From: Amoeboaphelidium protococcarum
Taxonomy: Eukaryota > Aphelidiomycota > Aphelidea
DNA: 64,000 nt
Assembly: GCA_023515745.1 (NCBI GenBank)
Contig: JALECJ010000255.1
Coordinates: forward strand, 1,188,001-1,252,000
Reading direction: 5' to 3'
A program made the translations under genes and the position numbers. Of the stretch, positions 61,899 through 64,000 are shown in pieces (the first letter of the stretch is position 1; the number at the start of each line of letters is the position of its first letter). The notes below the pieces were generated by a model. The model did no database searches, was not told the origin of the DNA, and worked only from the letters and a program-made list of their open reading frames with translations.

Positions 61899-63791
61899 TC
61901 ATTACCAGAATTTAACTTTGGCCTGGCGCGGATTCAATGGTCGCTTGACAGATAACATCATGGAAAAGACAGCACTGAGAGACATTGCTACAAAATGTTG
62001 CTCTTGAATGATGTCGTCCTTTTTCAAATGATTTAGCTCTTCCTCAGTCAATACGCCTCCATTTGTTAAATCTTTAGTATACATTGCGTTTGCCTCTTCG
62101 AATTGCCGTTGCTATTTTACCAAAAGTGGAGACAATGGAGAATCATCTAGTACAAGAGGATCGCCAGATTCTTCAGACGTGACATGACTTTGCCGCCTTG
62201 CACTAGAAGATTTTAATTGCCTTAACACGTCAACTGTCTACTGTTCTATAATTGGCGACTACTTCCATTTAGCTTAGTAGCGCAACTAACATTAGAAATC
62301 AGATTCAGTCTAATCATTGCTGGCCATAAAAGATTTAAACTAATTCAAGGTCGATTCGGACGCGTCGTAACCTTCATCCATTTAATGCAGTACAATTGAG
62401 CATATAGGAAGATCCTGTTGTGTCATCTCACTATGTATTTTACACATTATAACATCTGAGGGATGTAGCAATCGAACGCGCACGTCACTCAATGTAGAAT
62501 GTTACAAATCCAGAGTAAAGTCCTTGGTAAGCTTGAGTGATGGTGCAGATTATATTACTTGATCATTAACCATTATAGTAGCACGATAAGAGGATTTCTG
62601 AGCAGACAGTCTTCGTCTCTGTTCTGTAGCAGGACACTCCCCCGTAAGTGTCACTTGCAAACAACTCACCTGAAACTTGTACTAGTACTACGGATAAATG
62701 GCACTAATCCGCTCCTCAACTTCTTAATCTTGTGGATTATCTTCATCACCTTCTTAATCTTGCAGTAAATTATGTTAGAGTTGTGCGAATAGCATAATAT
62801 TTCTACATTGCTCCTTCAAAGACGGATCCTATTAACATTTCACCACATTGATATCATATGCGAACGAGATAAATCCTTGCTAAGTTCGAATTATTTTAAG
62901 CTTTTTAATCAATTATCGAATCTCCTTCTGAACTTTAATTTAATCTTGACACAACTGTTCATATCCATTTATCTTAATCAACAGTGCACGGGTAAGTCTG
63001 ATCAGAGAATCAGGATCAGCAGAGGGGTGTTTGAACAGAGCATCACTAACATCCTGTTATGCTTGAACCATCTCATGAAACTTCTGATCAAGTATCACTT
63101 ACGAAAATTGAGCATTGTAAGATTCAATAAGATCCAGCAGCTAATGGCCCAGCGAAATCTCTGGTATGAGAAGAGGATGGTCAATAAAACGAAGTAATCC
63201 GCACTTTATATGTACGCCAAAATCCTCAAAGTTTACTGTTGTACTACCTACATCAGCCTATCCATAAGGTAAGTCGTTAGCATCACGAACGCTTAAAGGA
63301 TCAATAACAATCTGATCAATAAAGTCATTGCGAACGTGTCTCAATGGACGTTATATCGCCCATTGAGTATCAAACACCACTCTGCCAGCATCATCGATCC
63401 AAGGTACGTTTTAATCTCTCATCAGCAGTTACTTTAAATGAAGATAATTACATCTTGATATACACGACTTACATTGGCGCGTATGATTGCTAGTAATGTC
63501 AGTTGTGATCGTCCAGAAATTCAGAGGCTGAAACAAATGCAGGTGGAAATATGATTGGGGAACTATCACCACTTTAGAGTTGTCCTAGCTTTACAACGTC
63601 TCTATCTTTTATAAATTCAACAGTTTTTGACCATTGAATTGATGCAAGCTATCTAAAAGTTACTCAATATCTGCAGTATCAGAAACAACTTCTTAATCTT
63701 GAATATGCTCTGCATTTACTTAATCTTCCAACTCTATTGCGTGATCCAGATTTCGAGTTTTTAACACTACCGCTTTACGTTTACCGGTCAT
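61899..63791 (-). CDS. CC2D2A-like ciliary transition-zone protein, short form
   Basis: 630 residues, start ATG 63,789-63,791, stop TGA 61,899-61,901. The region near 63,400 (PWIDDAGRVVFDTQWAIQRP), the helical middle, the C2-like segment (SSYRATIMVNDQVIQSAP, DFTLDLQHSTLSDVRVRLL) and the final block AMSLSAVFSMMLSVKRPLNP follow the order of CC2D2A, a scaffold of the MKS transition-zone complex of cilia. In the family this last block is followed by a second C2 and a cysteine-protease-like domain; here TGA comes about 12 residues later and RRP5 begins only 70 bp on, so those parts are missing. I rate the family assignment as likely but not certain. Confidence 0.6.
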
Positions 63792-64000
63792 TTACTATAT
63801 ATTCCTTCAATTATACTGATTGTGTTTAATGTTAAATATGTAAATAAATTAATGCGTATCCTAAATAATTGTAAGAGTTTTTAAAACGCTTTTCAGTGAG
63901 GTGTCTGTGGTAACACATCTCCATGGAGACGATACTGACTACCACGCCCAGTATCACCATCCTTCAACATTGACTTATCGCGACTTCAATGGTGAATAAA
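63792..64000. other. Window end, no feature called
   Basis: About 200 bp upstream of the CC2D2A-like gene. No gene can be supported within the window. Confidence 0.5.

Overview
This is nuclear DNA from a eukaryote that reads TAA and TAG as glutamine and keeps TGA as its only stop. The evidence is direct. Some 25 long genes each stay open for 260 to 1,640 codons only if TAA/TAG are sense, all end at TGA, and in-frame TAG often falls where the protein family has Gln (two sites in leucyl-tRNA synthetase at 52,621 and 52,818; one in a methyltransferase at 29,541). Under the standard code the window looks like hundreds of broken fragments. Several genes are fungal in type: a Fol3-like dihydrofolate synthase, a mitochondrial cytochrome c peroxidase with a bipartite presequence, an Mpd1-like disulfide isomerase, and secreted Kre9/Knh1-like domains. 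A ciliary transition-zone (CC2D2A-like) gene is also present. I infer a fungus-related (holomycotan) protist with a cilium ancestry, such as an aphelid- or rozellid-like lineage, rather than a ciliate. That placement is inference. Introns are few and short (51, 58, 61 and 70 bp, GT...AG).

Layout. 0.3-7.3 kb: a DUF547 protein and a huge acidic coiled-coil protein with nine FDxVMxELK-type repeats. 8-11 kb: cytochrome c peroxidase and two secreted beta-sandwich paralogues. 11.8-16.5 kb: Vps27/HRS (ESCRT-0) and an RNF216-type RBR ubiquitin ligase. 17.3-22.1 kb: a secreted 44-residue tandem-repeat protein and an ATRX/ARIP4-type SNF2 ATPase. 22.4-26.5 kb: an unresolved gene and cullin-4. 26.7-32 kb: a lipid-modification cluster made of a cyclopropane-fatty-acid synthase family enzyme, a coclaurine-N-methyltransferase-like enzyme and an FAD oxidoreductase.

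32.4-39 kb: an orphan protein, a UBL-BAG cochaperone, the Fe-S scaffold IscU, a third secreted paralogue, PRMT3 and the protease OMA1. 39.5 and 57.3 kb: two copies of tRNA-Phe inside an inverted repeat of about 370 bp. 40.3-44.9 kb: four tandem seven-helix membrane proteins. 44.9-56.9 kb: dihydrofolate synthase, a putative mitochondrial membrane protein, ASNSD1, an MBOAT acyltransferase, cytosolic leucyl-tRNA synthetase and a disulfide isomerase. 57.8-63.8 kb: RRP5 and a shortened CC2D2A-like protein.

Most of the content is housekeeping. The parts that look lineage-specific are the seven-helix array, the tRNA inverted repeat, the methyltransferase/oxidoreductase cluster, the secreted repeat proteins and the giant repeat protein. 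Genes lie 30 to 800 bp apart on both strands. Coordinates assume genetic code 6; 5' ends marked uncertain could move if further introns exist.
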